Shown: piece by piece, positions 1-8,059 of the stretch
How the letters are laid out: every line of letters starts with the position of its first letter
Position numbering within the stretch: position 1 is the first letter of the stretch
From: Vibrio sp. Hep-1b-8
Lineage (GTDB): Bacteria > Pseudomonadota > Gammaproteobacteria > Enterobacterales > Vibrionaceae
Direction: 5' to 3'
DNA length: 64,000 nt
Assembly: GCF_006124995.1 (NCBI RefSeq)
Contig: NZ_QEWN01000129.1
Coordinates: forward strand, 62,001-126,000
Notes under the pieces: model-generated
The model's input: only the letters and a program-made list of their open reading frames with translations
What the model was told of the DNA's origin: nothing
Database searches by the model: none
Position numbers and translations under genes: made by a program

Positions 1-178
1 CCTTAAAAAATTTATGGCTTTATCGACACAAAGTACAGGTTTCATAGCTAAATATAACTGACTGGGTTCAATTTTTGTTCGATAGATTTCACCTATTGAA
101 ACAACAGGTAAATGCCACTTTATTTCCGCCATTGGATCGGGCATAGTTGCAGTTAACAAATTACAGGAGAAAGAGAAT

Positions 179-445
179 ATGTTCGTAGTTATCTTTGGTC
201 GCCCAGCTTGCCCATACTGTGTTCGCGCAAAAGAGCACGCAGAAACACTAAAAGCACAGCGCGATGACTTCAACTACCGCTACGTTGATATCCACGCAGA
301 GGGTATCTCTAAAGCAGACCTAGAAAAAACCGTAGGTAAACCTGTTGAGACTGTGCCACAAATCTTCATCGACCAAGAGCACATCGGTGGTTGCGATGAC
401 TTCGAAGCATACGCTAAAGAACACCTAGGCCTATTCGCCGAGTAA
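179..445 (+). CDS. grxA: Glutaredoxin 1
   Basis: Small cytoplasmic dithiol glutaredoxin of 88 residues that uses glutathione to reduce protein disulfides, classically those of ribonucleotide reductase. The dithiol active site CPYC lies at residues 11-14, the cis-proline loop TVP at 58-60, and the glutathione-binding GGCDD at 70-74, all in the family's usual places and at its usual length. An AGGAGA ribosome site lies about 8 bases before the ATG. It is monocistronic, with its own terminator 12 bases after the stop. The 178 bases upstream hold its promoter region; I see no gene or clear operator there. Confidence 0.96.
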   Translation: MFVVIFGRPACPYCVRAKEHAETLKAQRDDFNYRYVDIHAEGISKADLEKTVGKPVETVPQIFIDQEHIGGCDDFEAYAKEHLGLFAE

Positions 446-457
446 TAAATCCGTTTT

Positions 458-490
458 TAAAAAAGCCGCGTCTAACGCGGTTTTTTTTGT
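458..490 (+). terminator. Rho-independent terminator of grxA
   Basis: Stem CCGCG/CGCGG (466-470 with 476-480) lies inside a run of A and a run of eight T, so the A/T flanks can extend the pairing. Confidence 0.85.
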
Positions 491-633
491 TTCTATTCTG
501 TTTGCAACCGCAGTCATATTGTTCTTAACTCTACTCAACAATAAATTGTCAAAATTTTCACTTATCTTTTGGCAATATTCAGATACAATTCGCTGACATA
601 ACTTACTGCCCGGCACCAACACAAGAATTGCCC

Positions 634-2316
634 GTGAACATTGACGTCGTAACCTTGCTCGAACAGAACCCCATTCTTCTTATTTTCGTTGTCCTAGCGA
701 TAGGCTTAGGTATTGGTAAAATCCGCTTTGGAAGCCTTCAATTGGGCAACTCCATTGGTGTGTTGATTACATCGCTCATCATGGGACACCTCGGTTTTAC
801 CTTTAATGCTGACGCATTAACTATCGGATTTATGTTGTTTATCTACTGTGTTGGTATTGAAGCAGGCCCTAACTTCTTCGGTATTTTTTTCAGAGACGGT
901 AAGCATTACTTCATTTTGAGTATGGTGGTGCTGTCCACAGCCCTTTCGATCACCTATTTTGCCAGCCATCATCTGGGATTAGATTTCGGTCTATCAGCAG
1001 GCATGATGGCGGGAGCCCTGACTTCAACGCCTGTGTTGGTTGGTGCCCAAGACGCCCTCAATTCTGGTTTAGCGACCACACCAAGAAATATGGACTTTGC
1101 TCAGGTGATCGAGAACCTGTCTGTCGGCTATGCGATGGCTTATCTGATCGGCTTAATCAGTATGATCATGTTTGCCAAGCTTCTGCCAAAACTGCAAAAG
1201 CAGAACCTTTCCGACTCAGCACAACAAATTGCGCAAGAACGCGGTTTAGGGGGGTCTGGTCAGCGCAAAGTTTACTTGCCAATTATTCGTGCTTACCGCG
1301 TTGGTCAAGAGTTGATTAACTGGATTGACGGTAAGAACTTACGAGAACTCGGTATTTATCGTCAAACCGGTTGCTACATTGAGCGTATTCGCCGTAATGG
1401 TATCCTCGCCCATCCTGATGGTGACGCTATTTTACAAGAAGGGGATGAGATTGCTCTCGTGGGCTTCCCAGATAGTCACGCCCGTCTCGATCCTAGCTTC
1501 CGCAACGGAAAAGAAGTCTTCGATCGCAACTTGCTAGACTTGCGTATCGTCGAAGAAGAGATCGTCGTAAAAAGTGATGCGATTGCCGGTAAACGTCTTT
1601 CTGATTTGAATCTTTCCGAATACGGCTGTTTCCTCAACCGCGTGGTTCGTGCTCAGATTGAAATGCCGATGGATTTAGATATCGTTTTGGCGAAAGGTGA
1701 TGTGCTGCAGGTCAGTGGTGAGAAAAGTCGTGTCCACGGCTTAGCGGAAAAAATCGGTTTTATCTCAATCCACAGCCAGATGGCGGATCTACTCGCGTTT
1801 TGTAGCTTCTTCATTCTGGGCATTATGTTTGGTTTGATCACCATGACATTCGGTCAAGTCTCGTTTGGTCTCGGTAATGCCGTGGGATTGCTTCTTTCGG
1901 GTATCACACTCGGTTTCTTACGCGCTAACCATCCAACATTTGGCTACGTACCGCAAGGTGCGCTAAATATGGTTAAAGACCTAGGCTTGATGTTCTTTAT
2001 GGTCGGAATTGGTCTGAGTGCGGGTGGTAAGATGTTCGAGCATCTTTCTCAGGTTGGGGTTCAAGTAATTGGCCTCGCCTTCCTAGTCAGTGTCGTACCC
2101 GTTGTACTGGCTTATTTGGTTGGTGCCTACATTCTGAAAATGAACCGCGCACTTCTGTTTGGTGCCATTATTGGTGCCAGAACCTGCGCACCGGCGATGG
2201 ATATCGTTAATGATTATGCCAAATCAACCATCCCTGCCTTAGGCTATGCCGGCACTTATGCGATAGCCAATATTTTGATGACTCTGGCTGGTACGATACT
2301 GATCATTCTCAGTTAA
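634..2316 (+). CDS. ybjL: YbjL-type putative transporter (aspartate:alanine exchanger family)
   Basis: Inner-membrane protein of 560 residues resembling E. coli YbjL along its whole length (family 2.A.81, named for the aspartate:alanine antiporter; the YbjL substrate is unknown). Two hydrophobic blocks of about five helices each flank a cytoplasmic region with two RCK_C (TrkA-C) domains, roughly residues 200-370. The block FRDGKHYF near residue 90 and the C-terminal RTCAPAMD are family hallmarks. I take the GTG at 634 as the start because the protein then begins MNIDVV, matching MNINVA of E. coli; a TTG at 628 would only add two residues. It is monocistronic with a strong terminator behind it. 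Confidence 0.88.
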   Translation: MNIDVVTLLEQNPILLIFVVLAIGLGIGKIRFGSLQLGNSIGVLITSLIMGHLGFTFNADALTIGFMLFIYCVGIEAGPNFFGIFFRDGKHYFILSMVVLSTALSITYFASHHLGLDFGLSAGMMAGALTSTPVLVGAQDALNSGLATTPRNMDFAQVIENLSVGYAMAYLIGLISMIMFAKLLPKLQKQNLSDSAQQIAQERGLGGSGQRKVYLPIIRAYRVGQELINWIDGKNLRELGIYRQTGCYIERIRRNGILAHPDGDAILQEGDEIALVGFPDSHARLDPSFRNGKEVFDRNLLDLRIVEEEIVVKSDAIAGKRLSDLNLSEYGCFLNRVVRAQIEMPMDLDIVLAKGDVLQVSGEKSRVHGLAEKIGFISIHSQMADLLAFCSFFILGIMFGLITMTFGQVSFGLGNAVGLLLSGITLGFLRANHPTFGYVPQGALNMVKDLGLMFFMVGIGLSAGGKMFEHLSQVGVQVIGLAFLVSVVPVVLAYLVGAYILKMNRALLFGAIIGARTCAPAMDIVNDYAKSTIPALGYAGTYAIANILMTLAGTILIILS

Positions 2317-2365
2317 CGTTATGTGTCACACGCCGGCACATCACGGCGAAACCCGAACTCAAATA

Positions 2366-2393
2366 AAAACGGCACCTTTCGGTGCCGTTTTTC
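2366..2393. terminator. Terminator between ybjL and the amino-acid ABC operon
   Basis: Perfect 9-bp stem AACGGCACC/GGTGCCGTT (2368-2376 with 2381-2389) with loop TTTC, flanked by A and T runs. It can serve both convergent transcription units. Confidence 0.85.
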
Positions 2394-2398
2394 TGTCA

Positions 2399-3076
2399 TT
2401 AGCTTAATGGTCTCAAGTAGGCTAAGAAGCGTTTCTCAGCGTACTTAAAGCAGCCTAAGATAATAAAGGTTAACGCCATGTAGAACATTCCAGCTGTGAG
2501 GAAAGATTCAAACGGGGCATAGTAGCGAGAGTTAACCAAACGCGCTGCGCCAGTTAAATCGACGATCGTCACGATACCAGCAACGGCACTACCATGAAGC
2601 ATAAAGATCACTTCATTACTATAGGCAGGAAGGGCACGACGTAAAGCACTTGGCAAAATGATGCGGCGATAAGTCATAAACGCACTCATGCCATAAGCTT
2701 TAGCCGCTTCCACTTCACCCTTAGGCAGACCATTGATTGCGCCGCGGATAATCTCAGCAGTATATGCTGAAGTATTAAGCACAAAAGCGACCAATGCACA
2801 GAACCAAGCGTTCTCCCATAAGGTGTCTTTGACTGGGAAAAATTGGTCCATACCATAGTAAATTAGGTAAAGTTGAACCAGTAACGGTGTGCCACGGAAA
2901 AAATAGATGAAGGCCCAGCTCGGTCCGTTTATTAGCACATTATGACTGTTGCGTGCCACCCCAAGTGGAATCGCCACAATCAATCCAATAATCAAAGCCA
3001 CACCAACCAGCCATGCGGTGGTCATTAATCCATCAAGATAGATGGGAAAACTATCTAAAATCAGTGAAAAATCCAT
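2399..3076 (-). CDS. Amino-acid ABC transporter permease, HisM/ArtM type
   Basis: Inner-membrane permease of 225 residues with about five helices, one of two permeases of a polar amino-acid importer. The BPD_transp_1 coupling loop is clear: EAAKAYGMS followed by RRIILP near residues 125-145. FFRGTPLLVQLYL near residue 60 is typical of HisM and ArtM. It is the last gene of a minus-strand operon and starts 3 bases after the other permease stops. Substrate cannot be fixed from sequence; the set resembles histidine and arginine/ornithine (AOT) systems most closely. Confidence 0.9.
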   Translation of the reverse strand: MDFSLILDSFPIYLDGLMTTAWLVGVALIIGLIVAIPLGVARNSHNVLINGPSWAFIYFFRGTPLLVQLYLIYYGMDQFFPVKDTLWENAWFCALVAFVLNTSAYTAEIIRGAINGLPKGEVEAAKAYGMSAFMTYRRIILPSALRRALPAYSNEVIFMLHGSAVAGIVTIVDLTGAARLVNSRYYAPFESFLTAGMFYMALTFIILGCFKYAEKRFLAYLRPLS

Positions 3077-3079
3077 TCT

Positions 3080-3820
3080 TTACCTCGCATGAATACTGAA
3101 TTTGCGCTCTACCAGCTTTAAGAAGCCTGTTGAAACACTGGTAAAGAATAAGAAAATAATCGCTACCGCCATGTAGAAGGTAAATGGCATTTTTGTCGAG
3201 CCAGCAGCCAGTGAGCTCATCCGAACCATATCCTCAAGACCGATAATTGACACAAGTGCCGTTGTCTTGAGCAAAACGAGCCAGTTGTTACCAAATCCTG
3301 GCAAGGCGTGACGAATCATCTGCGGTAAAAGAATGCGACGGAAAGCCAATACAGAGCTCATACCGTACGCTTTGGCAGCTTCAAGTTCACCGGAGTCAAC
3401 TGCCATGATGGCACCACGGAACGTTTCTGCCATATAGGCGCCGAAAATGAATCCGATAGTGAGGACGCCTGCCACAAACGGGCTGACATCAATGTAATCT
3501 GGTAAATATGACGTCCACTCATGACTTGGGTCACTTGCCGCAAACCATTCGTTTAGTGTTTCGTTGATGGAGTACAAACTGTTGTTGAGAAGAATTTGTC
3601 CACCAAAGAAAATCAACATCATGAGAACTAAGTCGGGAATACCACGAATCACCGTGGTGTATAGAGTGGCTATTGCTCGTGCCCAGCGATAAGGGGCCAT
3701 TTTGGCTAATGCACCTAGCATACCTAGAATCATAGCCAGCAATAATGACAACAGAGCGACTTCTATGGTCACTACGGCCCCTTTCATAATAGAGGCTTCA
3801 TATCCTTGTAAATCCAGCAT
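3080..3820 (-). CDS. Amino-acid ABC transporter permease, HisQ type
   Basis: Second permease of the importer, 246 residues. It carries TVIRGIPDLVLMML near residue 60, which is the HisQ-like signature, and the coupling loop EAAKAYGMS then RRILLPQ. An insertion between helices around residues 80-110 makes it slightly longer than many family members. It starts with MLDLQGYEASI, about 90 bases after the binding-protein gene, with a stem-loop in the gap. Confidence 0.9.
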   Translation of the reverse strand: MLDLQGYEASIMKGAVVTIEVALLSLLLAMILGMLGALAKMAPYRWARAIATLYTTVIRGIPDLVLMMLIFFGGQILLNNSLYSINETLNEWFAASDPSHEWTSYLPDYIDVSPFVAGVLTIGFIFGAYMAETFRGAIMAVDSGELEAAKAYGMSSVLAFRRILLPQMIRHALPGFGNNWLVLLKTTALVSIIGLEDMVRMSSLAAGSTKMPFTFYMAVAIIFLFFTSVSTGFLKLVERKFSIHAR

Positions 3821-3854
3821 AGGTAAGTTCCTGGTCCCTAAACTTTATAGAAAT

Positions 3855-3896
3855 CGACCGCTGGCTACTACTCCTAGGAACAAGAACCAACGGTCG
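3855..3896 (-). promoter_or_regulatory. Intercistronic stem-loop after the binding-protein gene
   Basis: Read on the transcribed strand, 3887-3896 and 3855-3864 pair over 10 bp with one G-U. The stem sits between the stop of the binding-protein gene and the HisQ-type gene and is not followed by a clear U tract. In this transporter class such stems commonly protect the upstream binding-protein message, which gives more binding protein than permease; that role is inferred here. Confidence 0.55.
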
Positions 3897-3907
3897 CTTA
3901 GCAACGA

Positions 3908-4678
3908 TTACTGACCGTAAACGTCGTAGTTGAAGTATTTAGCCGCGATTTCTTGATAAACCCCCTTCTCGCGTAAAGATAGGATGGCTTGGTCTAGCTT
4001 CTTGGTCAGATCTTTATCTTGCTTGCGAAGTGCGATACCAAAACCTTCACCGAACCATTTAGGGTCAGTTAGCGATGGGCCTACGAATTCGTACCCTTCA
4101 CCACCCGCTTTGTTCAGTACACCTTCTTCAAGAGCAGAAGCGTCACCAAGAACTGCCACTACACGACCGTTTGCAAGGTCAAGGTAAGCTTCATCGAAAG
4201 AACCGTAACGAACGATTTCTACTTTGTCGCCGTAGTTATCCGTTAGGTATTTGTCGTGAGTTGTTGCACGCTGCACAGCAATTTTCTGACCATCCAGATT
4301 ATCGAAATCAAGACCAGCGCCTTTCTTAGCAATAAACTTGTTAGGGATAAGTGCGTATTTACCAGTGAAGTCAACTTTCTTCTTACGCTCTTCAGTAATA
4401 GACATTGCTGCGATGATGGCGTCGTATTTACGTGCTAGTAGTGAAGGAATGATGCCATCCCAGTCTTGAGCAACGATCTTACATTTCACTGCCATTTCCT
4501 GACATAGAGCGTTTGCCATATCTACGTCAAAACCTTTCAGTGAACCATCGGCTTCTGTCCAGCTAAATGGAGGGTAAGCACCTTCAATACCGAAGCGAAC
4601 TTCATTCCATTCTTTCGCTTGTACTGTGCCAGTCACAGCGGTAGCTGCCAGTGTTGCTGCTAATAACCACTTTTTCAT
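3908..4678 (-). CDS. Periplasmic amino-acid binding protein (SBP family 3)
   Basis: Secreted substrate-binding protein of 256 residues. The signal peptide is MKKWLLAATLAATAVTG..., with cleavage likely after VQA at residue 21. Family-3 motifs follow: RFGIEGAYPPFSW near 28-40 and GFDVDMANALC near 52-62, with later blocks DAIIAAMSIT and FTGKYA. I start at 4678 because AGGAG then lies 7 bases upstream; an ATG two codons earlier sits only one base from that site. It is second in the operon and should deliver an amino acid, probably a basic one, to the two downstream permeases. Confidence 0.92.
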   Translation of the reverse strand: MKKWLLAATLAATAVTGTVQAKEWNEVRFGIEGAYPPFSWTEADGSLKGFDVDMANALCQEMAVKCKIVAQDWDGIIPSLLARKYDAIIAAMSITEERKKKVDFTGKYALIPNKFIAKKGAGLDFDNLDGQKIAVQRATTHDKYLTDNYGDKVEIVRYGSFDEAYLDLANGRVVAVLGDASALEEGVLNKAGGEGYEFVGPSLTDPKWFGEGFGIALRKQDKDLTKKLDQAILSLREKGVYQEIAAKYFNYDVYGQ

Positions 4679-4745
4679 TTCCATACTCCTGTGATTGTGA
4701 TTTTTATATGTAACTTATGTGTGTTTGTCTGCCGCTAAACGGCTA

Positions 4746-5516
4746 TTAGTAAATTGATGAGATAAATTGCTTTAAACGCTCAGAATCAGGGTTTGTAAAT
4801 AGCTTCGCAGGGTCGCCTTGTTCCTCAACCAATCCCTGATGCAAAAACATCACATGGTTAGAAACATCGCGCGCGAACGCCATTTCATGAGTGACCACTA
4901 GCATGGTGCGTCCCTCTTCTGCTAGGTCGCGCATTACGCCTAGAACTTCACCGACTAACTCAGGGTCGAGTGCCGATGTCGGCTCATCGAACAGCATCAC
5001 TTCTGGGTCTACGGCAAGTGCGCGTGCAATGGCTGCTCGCTGCTGCTGACCGCCCGATAGATGACCTGGATAATAATCTTTGCGTTCATATAGCCCTACT
5101 TTTTTAAGCAGCAGCTCTGCATTTTCGATCGCTTGTGCTTTAGGCACGCCTAACACGTGAACCGGAGCTTCAATAACGTTTTCCATGACTGTCATATGTG
5201 ACCAAAGGTTGAACCCTTGGAAAACCATAGCAAGTCTGGAACGAATTCGTTGCACCTGTCTTTCATTGGCAGGAACAGCCTCCCCTTGGCGATTGTTTTT
5301 CATCTGGATTAATTCCCCGTTAACCCAAATTTCACCAGCAGTAGGTGTTTCAAGAAGATTGATACATCTTAGAAAAGTACTTTTTCCTGAACCGGATGAG
5401 CCGATAATGGAAATTACGTCCCCTTTGTGGGCTTCCAATGAGATGCCCTTTAAAACTTCATTCTGTCCAAATGTTTTGTGCAGTTCTTTTATATCCAGCG
5501 CTGGTACATCTTTCAT
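4746..5516 (-). CDS. Amino-acid ABC transporter ATPase, HisP/AotP type
   Basis: Cytoplasmic ATPase of 256 residues powering the importer and first gene of the operon. Walker A GSSGSGKST is near residue 40, the Q loop is FQGFNLWSHM, the signature LSGGQQQR is near 160, Walker B with the catalytic Glu is VMLFDEPTSALDP, and the switch His is in VVTHEM. It matches HisP almost block for block. The open frame extends 12 codons further upstream, but AGGGAG followed by 9 bases before the ATG at 5516 makes the internal start better, and it then begins MKDVPALDIK. Confidence 0.92.
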   Translation of the reverse strand: MKDVPALDIKELHKTFGQNEVLKGISLEAHKGDVISIIGSSGSGKSTFLRCINLLETPTAGEIWVNGELIQMKNNRQGEAVPANERQVQRIRSRLAMVFQGFNLWSHMTVMENVIEAPVHVLGVPKAQAIENAELLLKKVGLYERKDYYPGHLSGGQQQRAAIARALAVDPEVMLFDEPTSALDPELVGEVLGVMRDLAEEGRTMLVVTHEMAFARDVSNHVMFLHQGLVEEQGDPAKLFTNPDSERLKQFISSIY

Positions 5517-5799
5517 GCGCTCATACTCCCTGTCTTTATTATGACCAATCATTAATAGTAATCACGATTGGTTGACTGCTGGGTTCCACCCACATTGCGA
5601 TACAAACTAGCACTCCCCCGAGCAAGTTGCAACAAATTATTAACCTATAAATCAGCAATATATAGCCACTTTATATGATTAATAATGCATTTAATAGTTA
5701 AAAGCGCTCCATATTTCGCATAAAACGCCCGACAACACAGATAATATCCAAATCGTCAGTATTAACATTTTTATAAAAACAAGATCTAACTCAATAAAC

Positions 5800-5928
5800 G
5801 ATCTTTACCCCATTCGCCTTCAACTCGTAAAGGGTTGAGGTCGCTAGTAAACCTTACGTTATGAAATTTTATTTCAGTGAAACTGATTACAAGCTCGCAA
5901 CTAATTGCAGCTTGTGTAGTTTTCTTTC
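5800..5928 (+). ncRNA. Possible small RNA ending in a terminator-like hairpin
   Basis: This lies in a gene-free stretch of about 670 bases between the ABC operon and the DUF3360 gene. A hairpin at 5889-5915 pairs ACAAGCT plus GCAA with TTGC plus AGCTTGT (11 bp, one bulged C, loop CTAA) and is followed by GTAGTTTTCTTTC. A weaker 7-bp stem precedes it (5818-5824 with 5834-5840). No convincing ORF or upstream gene exists on this strand for the terminator to serve, so a short non-coding transcript is possible. The 5' end is a guess and no promoter could be fixed. Confidence 0.22.
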
Positions 5929-5943
5929 ACAACCTTTCATAAA

Positions 5944-5957
5944 GTGATCTAAATCAA
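5944..5957 (+). promoter_or_regulatory. FNR-like site upstream of the DUF3360 gene
   Basis: GTGAT-CTAA-ATCAA matches the FNR consensus TTGAT-N4-ATCAA at 9 of 10 positions. It lies about 240 bases before the start codon. If it acts at the usual -41.5, transcription would begin near 5992, just before the structured leader. A CRP reading is poorer because the GTGAT/ATCAC half-sites are 8 rather than 4 bases apart. Confidence 0.45.
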
Positions 5958-6065
5958 TCACTCTTTAGGGTTAGCAAGTTAAACTCGCCTCAATGCTAAA
6001 AGTCTCAATATAGGTACTTTTCGCAATAAATCCTCTATGCTTTAGCACATCAAGCATGAGCTACA

Positions 6066-6187
6066 GCGAGGTAGGCCGGGATTAAATTGCAGGAAGCTAA
6101 ACCAGGTTTTTACAGAGCGGACCGTCTCAGAACAATAATCTGGTCCCTCTTCGCAGATTTACTAACTATTCAGAATATGAGGAATCT
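6066..6187 (+). promoter_or_regulatory. Structured 5' leader of the DUF3360 gene (DUF3360-motif candidate)
   Basis: A closing helix pairs GCGAGG (6066-6071) with CTTCGC (6149-6154). Inside it GGACC (6119-6123) pairs with GGTCC (6142-6146). ACCAG (6101-6105) can instead pair with CTGGT (6140-6144), and the two inner helices exclude each other. The domain ends about 33 bases before the ATG; no terminator follows, and the ribosome site GAGGAA (near 6179-6184) lies downstream, so translational control is more likely than attenuation. I recall a bioinformatically predicted DUF3360 RNA motif upstream of this gene family, but could not compare the consensus. Confidence 0.5.
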
Positions 6188-7735
6188 ATGTCAGACGCAG
6201 TCAATAAACCGCACTCTGATTCGGATATCGAAAACAAGAGCTATCAAGAGCTGCACCGCCCAGCTTCTGAGTTTGAAAGCCGTTCAGACTACCTAGACCA
6301 CGAACTGCAAATCATGAAGCCACGCCGCTTCGGATTAAACCTGCCTGGTCGTGATTTCCGCTTTGAACTTGAAGACTTGGTACCCGCTCTAGCCGGTACT
6401 ATTGGTATTATCGCGATGTACTCTGCGGTAATGATGTCTTGGGCTGAAGGTCTAACCGCTGCTTGGGACCACGTTAACCTTGGTAAAGAGTTTGCTATCG
6501 AAGTGGCTCGAGTAGAAATGCTGATCCCAGCATTACTGTTCTGTGTTCTCGCTTCTGGTTTCATCAACCCGAAAGCAAACCTTGCCGGTAACCACGGCCC
6601 AATGATCCCTCTTATCGGCACCATCGCATTAGCAGGTGCGCACCCTCTTGCATTGGCTATCCTAATTGGTATCTTTGGCTTACTTCTGAGTTTCCTAAAA
6701 GGTGGCTCCAAGTTGGTCAACCTGACTTCAGAAGGTACGGCCGGTGGCCTACTGATCTTCCTCGGTCTGACCGGTACTATGAGCCAAATCAACTCTATTC
6801 AGACATGGGCTGTGGGTCTTCAGTCTGACACGGTTGCCGCTGGTAGCATGGGCTATGTTGGCCTTATCGTACTTGCCGTCACTATTGCGCTGTATGCTTT
6901 CCTAGCTAAAGTGAACAAGCGTTGGTTGGCTATCCCTGTTTGTGCATTTACTGGTCTAGTGATTGCGCTTGTACTTGGTGCTGGCTTCGATATTAAGTTC
7001 GTGACTGAAACTGGTCTGCCAAACCTAAACCCAGTTTACTGGTGGGGCAGCACAGAGCAAGGTTGGATGCTTGGTCTACCAAACATGGAACACTTTATTG
7101 CATCACTTCCGTTCGCCATTCTAGCGGTTGCTATGTGGTCACCTGACTTCCTAGGTCACCGTATCTTCCAAGAACTGAACTACCCTAAAAAGACTGAAAA
7201 AGTACTGATGGACGTAGATGACACTATGACAATGTGTTCAATTCGTCAGATGGTAGGTACAGCAGTGGGTGGTGGTAACATCACATCATCTTGGGGTACT
7301 TACATGATCCCAGCTGCCATCGCTAAGCGCCCTATTCCTGCTGGTGCGATTCTGCTAGGTTTGTTGGTTATGATCATTGCGATTCTTGGTTTCCCTATGG
7401 ATATCGCTGTATGGCCTCCAGTAATGCGTGTTGCTCTTCTTGTCGGTGTCTCACTTCCGCTACTTGAAGCGGGTATGCAAATGGTTAAAGATTCTAAGGA
7501 CTCTCAAGCTGCAGGTATCTGTATCTTCGGCTCGGCTGTTGTGAACCCTGTATTAGCTTGGGCACTAACCATGCTGCTTGATAACAACGGTCTGATTGGT
7601 GATAAAGAACGCGCAGCTCGTCTATCGTTCGTCGATAAGATCGTGATCCCAGTAGGCGTACTGGTTATCTGTCTGATCGCTATGCTTGCAGTAGGTATGC
7701 TTGAAGGCCAATACGGCATCGCAGCGTTCCTATAA
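6188..7735 (+). CDS. DUF3360 family multi-pass membrane protein, predicted transporter
   Basis: Integral inner-membrane protein of 515 residues. A charged N-terminus of about 60 residues precedes roughly a dozen hydrophobic helices. The pattern of glycine-rich breaks (GNHGPMIPLIG near 137, TSEGTAGGLLIFLGLTG near 190, VGGGNITSS near 362) recalls NCS2/SulP-fold transporters, and I recognise the family as DUF3360, frequent in vibrios. The substrate is unknown. GAGGAA lies 4-5 bases before the ATG. It sits directly before pflB, has its own terminator, and is preceded by an FNR-like site and a structured leader, suggesting anaerobic and ligand-dependent control. That suggestion is inferred. Confidence 0.75.
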   Translation: MSDAVNKPHSDSDIENKSYQELHRPASEFESRSDYLDHELQIMKPRRFGLNLPGRDFRFELEDLVPALAGTIGIIAMYSAVMMSWAEGLTAAWDHVNLGKEFAIEVARVEMLIPALLFCVLASGFINPKANLAGNHGPMIPLIGTIALAGAHPLALAILIGIFGLLLSFLKGGSKLVNLTSEGTAGGLLIFLGLTGTMSQINSIQTWAVGLQSDTVAAGSMGYVGLIVLAVTIALYAFLAKVNKRWLAIPVCAFTGLVIALVLGAGFDIKFVTETGLPNLNPVYWWGSTEQGWMLGLPNMEHFIASLPFAILAVAMWSPDFLGHRIFQELNYPKKTEKVLMDVDDTMTMCSIRQMVGTAVGGGNITSSWGTYMIPAAIAKRPIPAGAILLGLLVMIIAILGFPMDIAVWPPVMRVALLVGVSLPLLEAGMQMVKDSKDSQAAGICIFGSAVVNPVLAWALTMLLDNNGLIGDKERAARLSFVDKIVIPVGVLVICLIAMLAVGMLEGQYGIAAFL

Positions 7736-7747
7736 CGCAAACAGATG

Positions 7748-7780
7748 TTGAGAGCCGGCCTCGGCTCTCAACTTTTTTTT
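7748..7780 (+). terminator. Terminator of the DUF3360 gene
   Basis: Perfect 10-bp stem TTGAGAGCCG/CGGCTCTCAA (7748-7757 with 7762-7771), loop GCCT, then eight T. Confidence 0.92.
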
Positions 7781-8059
7781 AGTGACAAGTTATTTTTTAA
7801 AAAATAATTTAAACAAACGAGCATTTATTGATTTAGTTTAAGGTTTGCAAATTTTTTTTAGTTTATCCTTGAAACCAAGTTAATAAGACACCATGTAAAA
7901 AGTAGTGACAATATTTATAGTTTTATGCCCTTTCGGTAATTAACTTTAAAGACTATACATATTGTTATTCATAAGAGTGTACCATCCCATTTTTGGGACT
8001 CAAACTGGCTCAACGGTTTGATAGGTACGTGTTTTTTCTACTAAAAAGGTAGGTATGTC
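7781..8059 (+). promoter_or_regulatory. pflB promoter and leader region
   Basis: Very AT-rich. A weak FNR-like sequence TTGAT-TTAG-TTTAA lies at 7828-7841 (two mismatches, both in the second half-site). The likely leader contains a small hairpin TCCCA-TTTT-TGGGA (7985-7998). The ribosome site AGGTAGGT lies just before the ATG. No ORF is present. FNR/ArcA control of pflB is well known in enterobacteria, but the site here is too degenerate to assert. Confidence 0.35.

Noticed and set aside
431..622. 63-codon minus-strand frame between grxA and the YbjL-type gene
   Set aside because: It runs through the grxA terminator, shows no recognisable family and has no convincing ribosome site.
628..633. 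TTG start for the YbjL-type gene
   Set aside because: The GTG at 634 gives the N-terminus seen in E. coli YbjL; the TTG adds only two residues and has no better ribosome site.
5871..5949. Short frame of about 28 codons beginning MKFYFSETDY
   Set aside because: It lacks a ribosome site, and its codons span the terminator-like hairpin at 5889-5915.
7828..7841. FNR site for pflB
   Set aside because: The second half-site TTTAA matches ATCAA poorly; kept only as a remark in the pflB leader entry.
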